The notes under the pieces are model-generated. The model had not been told where the DNA came from, did no database searches, and was given only the letters and a program-made list of their open reading frames with translations. From Pseudoalteromonas rubra (GTDB lineage: Bacteria > Pseudomonadota > Gammaproteobacteria > Enterobacterales > Alteromonadaceae): a stretch of DNA of 64,000 bases. Positions 54,594 to 63,309 of this stretch are shown one piece after another. The first letter of the stretch is position 1, and each line of letters begins with the position of its first letter. A program made the position numbers and the translations under genes. Location of the stretch: contig NZ_CP045429.1 of the NCBI RefSeq assembly GCF_005886805.2, positions 1,086,501-1,150,500 on the forward strand. Reading direction: 5' to 3'.

Positions 54594-55427
54594 ATGAAAG
54601 TGTATTTGGAGTTGTTGCGAGATGTATTAGAAAACGGCACCCAGAAAGGGGACCGAACTGGTACAGGTACGCGCTCCGTATTTGGCCGTCAGATCCGTCA
54701 TAACCTCCAGGATGGTTTTCCGTTGCTGACCACCAAAAAGTTGCACTTTAAGAGTATTGCCAATGAGTTGATCTGGTTCTTAAAAGGGGATACCAATAAA
54801 ACTTGGTTGAATGAAAACGGCGTTAAAATCTGGGATGAATGGGCGCTGGAAAACGGAGATCTGGGCCCGATTTATGGTAAGCAGTGGACGGCGTGGCCGA
54901 CCAAAGAAGGTGGTGAGATTAACCAGATTGACTATGTTGTTGATACATTGAAAAACAACCCGAATAGCCGCCGTATTTTATTTCATGGCTGGAATGTTGA
55001 GTATCTGCCTGATGAGTCTATGAGTCCACAGGAGAACGTAGAGGCTGGTCGTATGGCGTTGCCACCTTGCCACTTGCTTTATCAGTTCTATGTGGCAGAT
55101 GGCAAATTATCCGGCCAACTGTACATCCGCAGCTCAGATATCTTCCTGGGACTGCCGTATAACATCGCCAGTTTGTCTCTGCTGGTGCATATGCTGGCGC
55201 AGCAATGCGACCTAGAACCTGGAGAAGTGATTGTGAGCTTTGGTGATTTGCATGCCTACTCAAACCATATGGCGCAGATTGAGCAGCAGTTACAGCGAGA
55301 GCCGAAAGGCCTGCCGACGCTAAATATCCTGCGTAAGCCAGACTCTATCTATGATTACCGTTTCGAAGATTTTGCAATAGAGGGGTATGATGCTGACCCT
55401 AACATTAAAGCGCCTGTTGCAATTTAA
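54594..55427 (+). CDS. thyA: Thymidylate synthase
   Basis: Makes dTMP from dUMP with methylene-tetrahydrofolate. The 277-aa protein has the nucleophile C159 in ALPPCH, the phosphate-binding DRTGTGT near the N-terminus, [14 protein letters not shown], and [10 protein letters not shown]. It is 13 residues longer than the 264-aa E. coli enzyme, apparently from a small insertion in the region around residues 85-115. GAGGAG precedes the ATG. A terminator follows. Confidence 0.97.
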   Translation: MKVYLELLRDVLENGTQKGDRTGTGTRSVFGRQIRHNLQDGFPLLTTKKLHFKSIANELIWFLKGDTNKTWLNENGVKIWDEWALENGDLGPIYGKQWTAWPTKEGGEINQIDYVVDTLKNNPNSRRILFHGWNVEYLPDESMSPQENVEAGRMALPPCHLLYQFYVADGKLSGQLYIRSSDIFLGLPYNIASLSLLVHMLAQQCDLEPGEVIVSFGDLHAYSNHMAQIEQQLQREPKGLPTLNILRKPDSIYDYRFEDFAIEGYDADPNIKAPVAI

Positions 55428-55453
55428 GGTACTAAAGACGTAATATGTTGTAG

Positions 55454-55478
55454 GCGGCCAGTGAAGGCCGCTTGTTTT
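55454..55478 (+). terminator. Intrinsic terminator after thyA
   Basis: GCGGCC / GGCCGC stem, 6-base loop, then TTGTTTT. It ends just before the ribosome-binding site of the next gene. Confidence 0.8.
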
Positions 55479-55496
55479 AGAAGGAGCACGACATCG

Positions 55497-56111
55497 ATGT
55501 TGATCCATTCCGGCATGTGTCATCGACGCACCACAACGCGTGCGATAATGTATGCGATATTACTTGCAGTCACTGTGCTCTTATCTGCTTGCAGTTCAAA
55601 CCCATCACCGGATGAAGAGGCCGAGGCGCTAGCCCGGGCTGAATTAATCAAAACCTACAATCAGCACAAAGCTAGTATTGAACGAGTGGCTAAGATGGAG
55701 CAGGACCTGACTCAGCTGCTGACTTTGTTATCTGATTCCAGTGGGATTAAGCCAATTGAAGAAAAGCTGACTCAGTCAGAAAAGCCTGTTACTACCCACC
55801 GGGTGGAGCCGACAGCGGTCACGAATACCTTTGCTACATCGGGACATAGTCAGTATGTGGTGCAATTTGGTCGTCATCTGCTAGATACGCGTGCACAGGC
55901 ACAGAATCAACGGATCAAGATATCTCTTTCACTCATACAAAGTTATTATCCTGAGATATTTAATACTGTTACAGTTTATTCACAAACACCTGCGCAAAAT
56001 GGCTCCCAGTTCTTCCTTACACAGGCTTCGGGGTTTGGGTCAGAGCAGGAAAGTATCTTGTTTTGTCGTTTAATTAAGGCCAGTGGCCAACCCTGTAAAT
56101 TAGTTAACTAA
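55497..56111 (+). CDS. Lipoprotein with SPOR-like C-terminal region
   Basis: Predicted outer- or inner-membrane lipoprotein, 204 aa. After a basic N-terminus there is a hydrophobic stretch ending in lipobox LLSAC, a helical part with coiled-coil character (ELIKTYNQHKASIERVAKMEQDLTQLL), a Thr/Pro-rich linker and a C-terminal domain of about 80 residues (QYVVQFGRHLL to CKLVN) whose layout suggests a SPOR fold, which in known proteins binds denuded peptidoglycan. Its end (CRLIKASGQPCKLV) resembles the ends of two other proteins in this cluster. ATG 55497 has AAGGAG upstream; later in-frame ATGs would still keep the lipobox. It may belong with the fibre system downstream, but it is separated from it by 225 bases. 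Confidence 0.7.
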   Translation: MLIHSGMCHRRTTTRAIMYAILLAVTVLLSACSSNPSPDEEAEALARAELIKTYNQHKASIERVAKMEQDLTQLLTLLSDSSGIKPIEEKLTQSEKPVTTHRVEPTAVTNTFATSGHSQYVVQFGRHLLDTRAQAQNQRIKISLSLIQSYYPEIFNTVTVYSQTPAQNGSQFFLTQASGFGSEQESILFCRLIKASGQPCKLVN

Positions 56112-56336
56112 CTAAAAACACTTGAAATAAAGTTGGAAGTTTTATATTTAGTCACGATATATTAGACATCTGAGTAGTGTTTTTATTCAAATTGAGCACC
56201 TTTCTACCCAAGGGCGTTCGATTAATGATAAATAATCACTATAAAGTTGTAGTTTTACGTGTTTGGTGACCATGCACTGTGCACGAAATTTGTTGGCCGA
56301 TTACGGATACGGCTATTTGATAAAAAGGACCTACTG

Positions 56337-56921
56337 ATGGAAAAGTTAATGAAAAAGTACTCTCTACTCTCAATCCTGGCTGCAATGCCGGTACTGACTA
56401 CTGCACAGCCTGCGGAGTTTAAAGCGTCAGTAACAGTAAAAAATGTTTTCACTTTTGAAAATACTGAGCCGCTGAGCTTTGGTACGATCCGTGCCAGTGG
56501 TGATGTGGGTGGTGTAGAAACGGCTACTTTGATTATTTCTGCCAATCCCAATACGGCACCACGAGCCGCTTCAACTGACGTGTCAAAAGCCGAAATTGCG
56601 ATTCTGGAGCCAGGTACTCCTGCTAAGTTTACTGTTGATGGTGTCGCACCCTATGCCTCTTTGACCATTACCAACCCGACTGAGACGGATGTGTTGCCAC
56701 AAAGTTTGCCACCAGGTACACCAAGCTTCAAGTTGAGCGCTTTTACTTATTATGTAACTTCTGGCACCACCCCCGCTGCTGCAACGACTACGCTTCAGGC
56801 TGATGCCGACGGTAAAATCGCCTTTAATGTGGGCGCGACGCTTACGACAGAAAGCGCGGATAAGGGCAATTACCTTGATGGTCAATATGAAGGCACTTTT
56901 AACGTAGAGCTAAGCTACTAG
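56337..56921 (+). CDS. DUF4402-type secreted protein, putative major fibre subunit
   Basis: Secreted beta-rich protein, 194 aa, with a signal peptide (LLSILAAMPVLTTAQ). The mature part has the features of DUF4402 proteins: an early SFGTI motif, Gly/Thr-rich strands and a C-terminal strand YLDGQYEGTFNVELSY. Such proteins resemble pilin-type subunits, and the terminal strand with an aromatic last residue is what a PapD-like chaperone would clamp. It has no cysteine in the mature part. ATG 56337 with AAGGA upstream is preferred over the longer frame. First of seven tightly spaced genes, hence a candidate major subunit. Confidence 0.75.
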   Translation: MEKLMKKYSLLSILAAMPVLTTAQPAEFKASVTVKNVFTFENTEPLSFGTIRASGDVGGVETATLIISANPNTAPRAASTDVSKAEIAILEPGTPAKFTVDGVAPYASLTITNPTETDVLPQSLPPGTPSFKLSAFTYYVTSGTTPAAATTTLQADADGKIAFNVGATLTTESADKGNYLDGQYEGTFNVELSY

Positions 56922-56956
56922 TGTGTATAGGCGGGCAAGGTGTCCGCTGGTCTCCT

Positions 56957-57412
56957 ATGAAAATGCTGGCTGTGCTTTTGGGCTTGTTCTGCAGCTGGAG
57001 CGGTCAGGCCAATATTGTACGTAATGCGGATCTGAGTTTTGGCACTATAATCGTGGCAGACCCCAGTGTTGCGAGCAGTGTTGTGGTGTCACCAGGCGGT
57101 GGCACAAGCTCATCGGGCAGCATTCATGTGATCAAAAAAGGACACCCGGCTGAACTTCTGCTGGAATCGTTTCCTGCGGGTGTTTATCTGAATATATCGA
57201 CTGATTTGCTCAATGATCAGTTAGCGCATAGTAACCTCATCACCGAGGGAAAACTGAGTGTGACTAAATTACATCATCCTGCCAGGGTATTCACTGACCG
57301 GGATGGCCGCGCCCGCCTGTTAATTGGCGGTACGTTACAAAGTCAGGGGTCAGCAGCGCTTTATGTCGATGGTCAATATGCAACTACAGTCAGTGTCGAA
57401 GTAAGCTATTGA
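56957..57412 (+). CDS. DUF4402-type secreted protein, putative minor subunit
   Basis: A shorter paralogue (151 aa) of the preceding protein. A signal peptide (MLAVLLGLFCSWSGQA) leads to NIVRNADLSFGTIIV, a Gly/Ser-rich loop (SPGGGTSSSG), and the terminal strand YVDGQYATTVSVEVSY, closely like that of its neighbour. I use ATG 56957; a GTG overlapping the previous stop would add 12 residues ahead of the signal peptide. It could be a minor, adaptor or tip subunit. Start uncertain because no clear ribosome-binding site is seen. Confidence 0.7.
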   Translation: MKMLAVLLGLFCSWSGQANIVRNADLSFGTIIVADPSVASSVVVSPGGGTSSSGSIHVIKKGHPAELLLESFPAGVYLNISTDLLNDQLAHSNLITEGKLSVTKLHHPARVFTDRDGRARLLIGGTLQSQGSAALYVDGQYATTVSVEVSY

Positions 57413-57475
57413 CTTAGCTAATAGCTGGGAAACACCGGTACTCGCCTCTATGAGCAGTAAAATAGGCAAATTTCA

Positions 57476-58288
57476 ATGAAGTATATTACCCACGTCGTGT
57501 TGTTCGCAATACTGTCTTGGACAGCACAAGTTTACGCGAATTTATTGATTTCACCCACTCGGGTTGTCTTTGATAAGCGTCAGCGCAGTGCTAAGGTGTT
57601 TCTGATCAACAGTAGTCAGGAATATAAAACCTATCGTTTGAGTTTTAAAGAAAAAATGGCGTTGCCACAAGGTGGCTACACAGATGTGTCTGAGCAGGAA
57701 AATCCCATGCGCCTGAGTGGGTTGCTCAGAATGACACCGAAACAGGTTCGTCTTGCGCCAGGTGAGCGTCAGGTCGTTAAGCTGGCGTTGCGCCGCCAAA
57801 GAAACATGGCTGTGGGAGAGTATCGCTCGCACCTGTTCTTTCAGGCATTACCTGAGAAAAAAGATCTGGATCAGGAAGGGGTAGGGATCAGGCTTAATAT
57901 GATCATGAGTTACAGCATTCCGCTGCTCTACCGTCAGTCCGCATCCACACCTCAAGTGTCTATTGATGAAGCCACTCTGAGCCGTGGCCAGACGGGTCAA
58001 TTAGAAACGGTCAATCTGACTTTGTCACGCAAGGGAGGTGCGAGTCCCTTTGGCGGAGTGCGCGTTTTCTGGCGTGCCCAAAGTGGAGCAAACTGGGAGG
58101 AGGCTGCACTGGTTAACAGCTTCAGTATTTACCCGGAACTTAGTCAGGCACAATTGCAGCTGAAACTGCTGGAACCGAGCATGTTCCAGGGAGTGCGCTC
58201 CGGGCAGTTAAAAGTGGTTTATACAGGCAGTGATGAATATCAAGGACAGTCATTTGCTGAGCGCATTTTCTCTATTACTGTGCCCTGA
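57476..58288 (+). CDS. PapD-like periplasmic pilus chaperone
   Basis: Periplasmic folding and donor-strand chaperone for fibre subunits, 270 aa. It has a signal peptide ending in AQVYA and two immunoglobulin-like domains. The first contains LLISPTRVVFDKRQRSAKV, a strand region and the conserved LLRMTPKQVRLAPGERQVVKL followed by RQRNMAVGEYRSHLFF, characteristic of bacterial pili assembly chaperones; the second domain is less conserved. It is located between the DUF4402 genes and the usher-like gene, the classical subunit-chaperone-usher order. Confidence 0.85.
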   Translation: MKYITHVVLFAILSWTAQVYANLLISPTRVVFDKRQRSAKVFLINSSQEYKTYRLSFKEKMALPQGGYTDVSEQENPMRLSGLLRMTPKQVRLAPGERQVVKLALRRQRNMAVGEYRSHLFFQALPEKKDLDQEGVGIRLNMIMSYSIPLLYRQSASTPQVSIDEATLSRGQTGQLETVNLTLSRKGGASPFGGVRVFWRAQSGANWEEAALVNSFSIYPELSQAQLQLKLLEPSMFQGVRSGQLKVVYTGSDEYQGQSFAERIFSITVP

Positions 58289-58302
58289 ATACAGGCTGGT
58301 TA

Positions 58303-61278
58303 ATGGCTAGAATCGCACCATGCGTGGTATTCGCTTTGATTTGCGCAAGTACAATGCCAGCACATGGGACCTCACAACAGGATTTCTCTGAGGTTCTCAA
58401 TACGCTGCAACGCATACAGGCAAAACTGTCGCAGTCACAGGCCAGTCTGACGGTGAATAATCAGCCTGAGCAGGCCGGGATCCCGGAAGGTGAAGACCTG
58501 TTCTTGTCTGTTTATGCTGACGGGGTGTATCTGGGTGAGGTGTTTGCGGTCAAAAGTAAGCGCGATGCGCAAGTCGAATTACGCAGCTTGTTTGCCGTGC
58601 TGGACTTTGCCATCAGCGATGACAATCAGCCTGACTATTTTACCGGCTGGTACCTTAGCCCTGAGCGTACTTTTTTACTTGATAGTGCGCAAAAACGAGC
58701 CAGGGTCAACGAGCAGGAATATCGGTTTTCGGAGCAGGATATTTCCCATGTACAGGGCGAAGTCTTCGTTGAGTCTGCGCTGATTGCAGACTGGTTTGGG
58801 TTGCATCTTCAGTTCAACTATAGCGACCAAAGATTGTTGGTACAGTCTCCTTTGCCGTTGCCTGCTTTGGAGCGTCAGGCACGAGCTAATCGCAAGGTTG
58901 CACAGTATAACGTCGGCTCAGCTTCTAGACTCGCCTGGAAACCTAACCCTTACCAAATATTATCTTCTCCCTTAATGGACACGCAGTTCGGGTATCGTCG
59001 CGACAATGATGAAGATGCTTTTTATTATTCGGTGTTGGGCGCACATGACCTGGCATTCTGGAATGTAGAGTACTTTATTGCAGGCACAGAGGGAGATGCG
59101 CTGGATCAGGGTCGCTTTAAGGGGAAGAGGGAGGATGCCCAGGGGCGGTTGTTAGGTCAGGTGCAGGCCACACAGTTAGAGGTTGGTGATATTCAGGCGA
59201 CCCATATTGGTACCGGGCAGTCCACCGGACAAGGTATTGGGGTGCGAGTGTCCGACAAGCCGCTGAATTCTGAAATACAGGAGCAAAGTGTCCAGATCAG
59301 TGGCTCGGTGCAGGCTGGCTGGGACGTCGAGTTGTATCACAATGATTTGTTGGTTGCGCAGCAACTCCAGATCCAAACAGGTCGTTATGATTTTGACCGT
59401 ATCCCGTTGTACTTTGGTAGTAATCAATTTGAACTGGTTAAATATGGGCCACAAGGACAGGTAGAGCGTGAGCAGCGCAGCTATTTTGTTGAAGGCACCG
59501 GACTGAAAAGTGGTCAGGGCTACTTTGATGTGTCCGTCACTGACAACGGCAGTTCAATATTAAATAAAGATTTTGCCCTGACTACGCAATCAGGTCTGCA
59601 TTTTCACGGTCGTTACGACCTGGGTCTGTCTGACTCCATGTCGGTCTATGCCGGTATTGCTCAGGCGCTGTCGAATGAAGCGCTTATTGAGCGCACAGTC
59701 ACGACGGGTGGTACGCTAAGTCTGTGGAAAAAAATGCTCCTCAATCTGGACTTATCCCACGACAGCGAATCGCAGCACCGTGCCAGACTCAGTGCCAGAA
59801 CTGAATGGGCTGGACAGGCCATCAGTGCGGGCTGGCAGACACAGCGTCGATTGCTCAACACGTCAAAAGTGAATAATGACCATCGTGATACTCGAGGGCT
59901 GTATATGCGTATGTCGGGCATGTTTAATGTCCTGAATAAGCAGCTATCTTATCAAAATCAGGTGCAATGGAATCGCTCCGATCAGGATACTGAATATACT
60001 TTGCTGACCAATCGAGTAAGTCTCTCTTTAGGTCGTGTGAATATCAGCAATCAGATGCAGTGGCAATCTAACAATGCTGCTGGCAACCACGCAACGTCGG
60101 GTCAGTTGAGATTTCAGACCCGCTTGGGGCGTATATTTGGTCGCCTGATTTTTGATTATGATTTGCACCCACACACTGAGTTGATAGCCTATGAAACGCG
60201 TTTTTATCGCAGTTTAAATGAGCAATTTAACGTTGAGTTGAGTTTCAGAGAGACGCTTGAAACTGATTATCAAAAAGGCGAACTGGGTTTGAACTGGCTG
60301 GGCGACAAAATTCGTTTGAACAGCCAGCTCAGTTATGACAGTTACGATGAATGGGAAGTGGGGATAAATGGGCAGTTTAGCTTTGGTTATCACCCTCAAA
60401 GCGAACGGCTGTTGTTCAGTCAGCGACGATTGGCCAGCAATGGTGCGGTGTTGGTCAAGGTTTATCTGGACCACAATGCCAATGGGGTGTTTGACGAGTT
60501 AGATGAAGTGGTACCCGAAGTCAGAGTGCGGGCATTACAAAACTATATGCAGGGCACCACCGACGAGCAGGGGCTGGTGTTACTCAGTGGTATGCCGGTT
60601 AATCAAAAAACCGATATGGTGATTGATACTGACAGCCTTGCGATGCCTTTTGTTACCCCTGCGATTGAAGGGATGGCGATAACACCACGGCGAGGTTATG
60701 TTGAGTATTTGGAGCTCCCTTTGGTCAACACCAGTGAAGTAGAGGGGGTCGTGTATCAACAAACCGATACTGAAAACGCCCCTGTGCCCTACGCCGATGT
60801 AACTTTGCTTGATGAACAAGGAGCTCAGATTGCACGCACCCAGGCGGCGTATGACGGATATTATGTATTCACAGATATTAAGCCGGGTCGCTATCGGGCA
60901 AAGGTTGCCAATGCGACCAAGCGCGGGCTGACGCACAGCGAGCAAGTGGAAGTGGCGTTATCACAGCAGGGGGATGTGCTGGTGGAAGTTGACTTGCAGC
61001 TTGCACCTCTGTCAACCCAGGCTATCACGGTGCTCTCTGTCGGGCGCTTTACCTCTCTGCCGGTATTAAAAACCTACGCCATGTTACTGCGTCAGCGACA
61101 CCGTCAATTGATCACTGCTCCCCCATTTTATCTCTTTGACGACAAGACAGAGACTTACATGCTGGGGATTGCATTCACGCAAAATGATGTTGATACAGCG
61201 CCACTGCAACTACGTTGTAATGCATTGCAAACAACTGGTGTGCCGTGTCAGCTTGAACAAACAGAAATAAAACAATAA
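58303..61278 (+). CDS. Usher-like outer-membrane protein with Ig-like and SPOR-like C-terminal domains
   Basis: Probable outer-membrane assembly platform, 991 aa, larger than classical ushers. After a signal peptide and a short helical N-terminus there is an N-terminal domain (about 60-200), then a long beta-barrel-like region (about 200-710). Within it GWDVELYHNDLLVAQQ, GRYDFDRIPLYFG and NQFELVKYGPQGQ resemble the plug and strands of TcfC/CooC-type ushers. A Ca-binding-like DHNANGVFDELDE precedes one or two carboxypeptidase-regulatory/SdrB-like Ig domains (about 720-900). The last 85 residues (VGRFTSLPVLKTY to GVPCQLEQ) look like a SPOR domain. The gene starts 14 bases after the chaperone. 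The usher function is inferred from context and these motifs. Confidence 0.75.
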   Translation: MARIAPCVVFALICASTMPAHGTSQQDFSEVLNTLQRIQAKLSQSQASLTVNNQPEQAGIPEGEDLFLSVYADGVYLGEVFAVKSKRDAQVELRSLFAVLDFAISDDNQPDYFTGWYLSPERTFLLDSAQKRARVNEQEYRFSEQDISHVQGEVFVESALIADWFGLHLQFNYSDQRLLVQSPLPLPALERQARANRKVAQYNVGSASRLAWKPNPYQILSSPLMDTQFGYRRDNDEDAFYYSVLGAHDLAFWNVEYFIAGTEGDALDQGRFKGKREDAQGRLLGQVQATQLEVGDIQATHIGTGQSTGQGIGVRVSDKPLNSEIQEQSVQISGSVQAGWDVELYHNDLLVAQQLQIQTGRYDFDRIPLYFGSNQFELVKYGPQGQVEREQRSYFVEGTGLKSGQGYFDVSVTDNGSSILNKDFALTTQSGLHFHGRYDLGLSDSMSVYAGIAQALSNEALIERTVTTGGTLSLWKKMLLNLDLSHDSESQHRARLSARTEWAGQAISAGWQTQRRLLNTSKVNNDHRDTRGLYMRMSGMFNVLNKQLSYQNQVQWNRSDQDTEYTLLTNRVSLSLGRVNISNQMQWQSNNAAGNHATSGQLRFQTRLGRIFGRLIFDYDLHPHTELIAYETRFYRSLNEQFNVELSFRETLETDYQKGELGLNWLGDKIRLNSQLSYDSYDEWEVGINGQFSFGYHPQSERLLFSQRRLASNGAVLVKVYLDHNANGVFDELDEVVPEVRVRALQNYMQGTTDEQGLVLLSGMPVNQKTDMVIDTDSLAMPFVTPAIEGMAITPRRGYVEYLELPLVNTSEVEGVVYQQTDTENAPVPYADVTLLDEQGAQIARTQAAYDGYYVFTDIKPGRYRAKVANATKRGLTHSEQVEVALSQQGDVLVEVDLQLAPLSTQAITVLSVGRFTSLPVLKTYAMLLRQRHRQLITAPPFYLFDDKTETYMLGIAFTQNDVDTAPLQLRCNALQTTGVPCQLEQTEIKQ

Positions 61279-61290
61279 AGGGAGCGAGCT

Positions 61291-61977
61291 ATGAAGTTAT
61301 TACCTTATCTGGTATGGCCTTTGCTGGGCTTGGTCAGTGGGTGCGCCAGTAATGGTCAGGATGACCAGCGACTGGCCGAATTAGAGCTGCAAATCACGCA
61401 GCTGAATGCAGAAGTGCAGCAGATGAAGCACAGTATTGCGCTGTGGCAACAGGTGGCGCCGCAAGTGAATGAGTTACTGGCCATTGAGCAGGACCTTGAC
61501 TTGTTAAGCACACAGTTGCAGTTGGCGCTAAATCCACAACGGACAAAGTCTGAGGTGATGGTCGCCCAAGAGAGTAAGTCGCCAGGCATCGTCGAGCAGC
61601 GCCTGACTGCGCCGACGCCACTTGTTGAAGTACCTGAAGTCTCCGTACCCGAACAAGCACCTGTCAAGGAAGCGTTCGCTGAAAAGAGGCCTACAGTGGC
61701 TGGTAAAAAAAAGGTTGAGTTTGCAGTACAACTGGCTTCTACCAGAAAGCAAAGCCAGCTAAAAACCGTGCACCAACGTCTGGTAAAAGACTATCCACCA
61801 CTGCGGCAGCATCCGGTTAATGTCGAGCAAGTGGAGGTCCGTGGTCAACGGTATTTCCGGCTAAAACTTGGCGCGTTTGAAAATAAGGCGCAGGGGCAGG
61901 CATTGTGCGCTGAGCTCAGACCGTTTCACCCACAGTGTTTGTTAAGTCACTACACGGACAATCCAACCGTGTTATAA
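61291..61977 (+). CDS. Lipoprotein with coiled coil and SPOR-like domain
   Basis: Predicted lipoprotein, 228 aa, lipobox LVSGC. A coiled coil follows (LAELELQITQLNAEVQQMKH, then further heptads), next a Pro/Glu/Val-rich linker, and a C-terminal SPOR-like domain (EFAVQLASTRKQSQLKTVHQRL ... YFRLKLGAFENKAQGQALCAEL), with the typical beta-alpha-beta repeat and a G-F/Y signature. Known SPOR domains bind glycan strands lacking stem peptides. It starts 12 bases after the usher-like gene, with AGGGAGCGAG as ribosome-binding site, so it could fix the secretion platform to the cell wall. Confidence 0.8.
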   Translation: MKLLPYLVWPLLGLVSGCASNGQDDQRLAELELQITQLNAEVQQMKHSIALWQQVAPQVNELLAIEQDLDLLSTQLQLALNPQRTKSEVMVAQESKSPGIVEQRLTAPTPLVEVPEVSVPEQAPVKEAFAEKRPTVAGKKKVEFAVQLASTRKQSQLKTVHQRLVKDYPPLRQHPVNVEQVEVRGQRYFRLKLGAFENKAQGQALCAELRPFHPQCLLSHYTDNPTVL

Positions 61978-62045
61978 CATGCCCGTAAACCGCATAATGG
62001 ATCGCTTCTTGCATTTGTCTCGTCAAATAGAAAGAGGTGATCATT

Positions 62046-62642
62046 ATGCAACTTCCTGCCGTGATAGTCGCACTGGCCCTGTCGGTGCTGCTCAGTGGCT
62101 GCGCTGGAATAATGAAAGCGCAGGAACAAGACAAGGTGGAGCAAGCGCCCCCCTTGCCGACATTACATCAGTATATGGGGCAACTTGCTGCCGCTTTGGG
62201 GGAGCACAGTCGCCCGCTTAAGCCCGGCGCCACTGTCGCAGTGACGAGCTTTTACCTTGCTGACCAGCTGGGTAATGCTGTCGCGAGCAACCAGGGCAGT
62301 GGCTTAAGCACTCAGGTTCAGGAAAGTCTGATCAGCTATGTAACGCAAATGGGGCTGGAAGTGGTAGAGTTTCGGTTGCAACGCACTTTAACTTTGTCGG
62401 AAAGTGCCGATAACCTATTAAACCGTGATATAACGCTGTTGCGTGAACGTCATAAATTTGACCTCGCGCTAACGGGCACCATCAGTGAAAGCCATGACCA
62501 TTACACGATCAATGCGCGATTGATCACTATGCTTGACAGCCGCACTGCATCCGCTGCGACCATATCTGTGCCCAAAGCGGTATTGTGGGGAAATGAAAAA
62601 GCCCAAATGCGAGACGGTAAGTTACATCGCGGCCAGTATTAG
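62046..62642 (+). CDS. FlgO-family lipoprotein 1
   Basis: Predicted outer-membrane lipoprotein, 198 aa, lipobox LLSGC. It contains the FlgO-type core: VAVTSFYLAD, then LSTQVQESLISYVTQMGLEVVEF, FDLALTGTISESHDHYTINARLI. This copy is the most divergent of the three in a row. FlgO is needed for the H ring of Vibrio polar flagella, but no flagellar gene is present here. ATG 62046 is preceded by GAGGTGA; a GTG nine bases upstream is possible. It starts 68 bases after the SPOR lipoprotein. Confidence 0.75.
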   Translation: MQLPAVIVALALSVLLSGCAGIMKAQEQDKVEQAPPLPTLHQYMGQLAAALGEHSRPLKPGATVAVTSFYLADQLGNAVASNQGSGLSTQVQESLISYVTQMGLEVVEFRLQRTLTLSESADNLLNRDITLLRERHKFDLALTGTISESHDHYTINARLITMLDSRTASAATISVPKAVLWGNEKAQMRDGKLHRGQY

Positions 62643-62653
62643 TGGAGACAAAG

Positions 62654-63307
62654 ATGAAAAAATCTGTGATAGCGCTTGTGTTACCTGCCCTTGCCTTGGT
62701 TGGGTGTGCACAACTGGGCATGACAAAGCACCAGGAAATAACAGCGGCGCCTGGCAAGTTTAGTGCTGCGGAGCAGTTTCAGGCGCACCCCAGGGGGGTG
62801 CAACAAATGACAGTATCACAACGTATGGCGGCCAAAAACGTGACGCATTACGTACAAAAGCTGATGCAAGACATGGTCAGTAATGTGAAATACATTAATG
62901 ATCAGACACCAGTAGCGGTATCGAGCTTTGTCTTTTTAGATGAAGACTTTAATCATGCTACTTTGCTGGGTAATCAGATTGCTGAAAGTTTCATACACGA
63001 GCTGCATAATTTTGGCGTGCCGGTCATCGACTTTAAAACAACGGATTTTATGCGAGTCACCAAACATGGTGATTTCATTTTCAGCCGTGACTTTTTAGAG
63101 CTGTCTGACGAGTTGCCGTTTAAATACGTGCTGGCAGGCACACTGTCGCATCACCAGGGCGGGATCTTAGTCAACGCTCGGATAGTGGGCATGCAAAGCA
63201 AAATGGTGGTCGGTACAGCACAAGGGTTTTTACCTCAATCGGTGGTGAATGCACTGAGAGACGGTGCGATCCACGACGGGATCCGGTTACAAAGAGCGGG
63301 TGAGTGA
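62654..63307 (+). CDS. FlgO-family lipoprotein 2
   Basis: Predicted lipoprotein, 217 aa, lipobox ALVGC. The FlgO core is clear: TPVAVSSFVFLDED, LLGNQIAESFIHELHNFGVPVIDFKTTDFMRVT in parts, FIFSRD, YVLAGTLSHHQGGILVNARIV. It is closest to the next gene. ATG 62654 has GGAGA upstream, 11 bases after the previous stop; its own stop overlaps a GTG of the following gene. Confidence 0.82.
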   Translation: MKKSVIALVLPALALVGCAQLGMTKHQEITAAPGKFSAAEQFQAHPRGVQQMTVSQRMAAKNVTHYVQKLMQDMVSNVKYINDQTPVAVSSFVFLDEDFNHATLLGNQIAESFIHELHNFGVPVIDFKTTDFMRVTKHGDFIFSRDFLELSDELPFKYVLAGTLSHHQGGILVNARIVGMQSKMVVGTAQGFLPQSVVNALRDGAIHDGIRLQRAGE

Positions 63308-63309
63308 TT

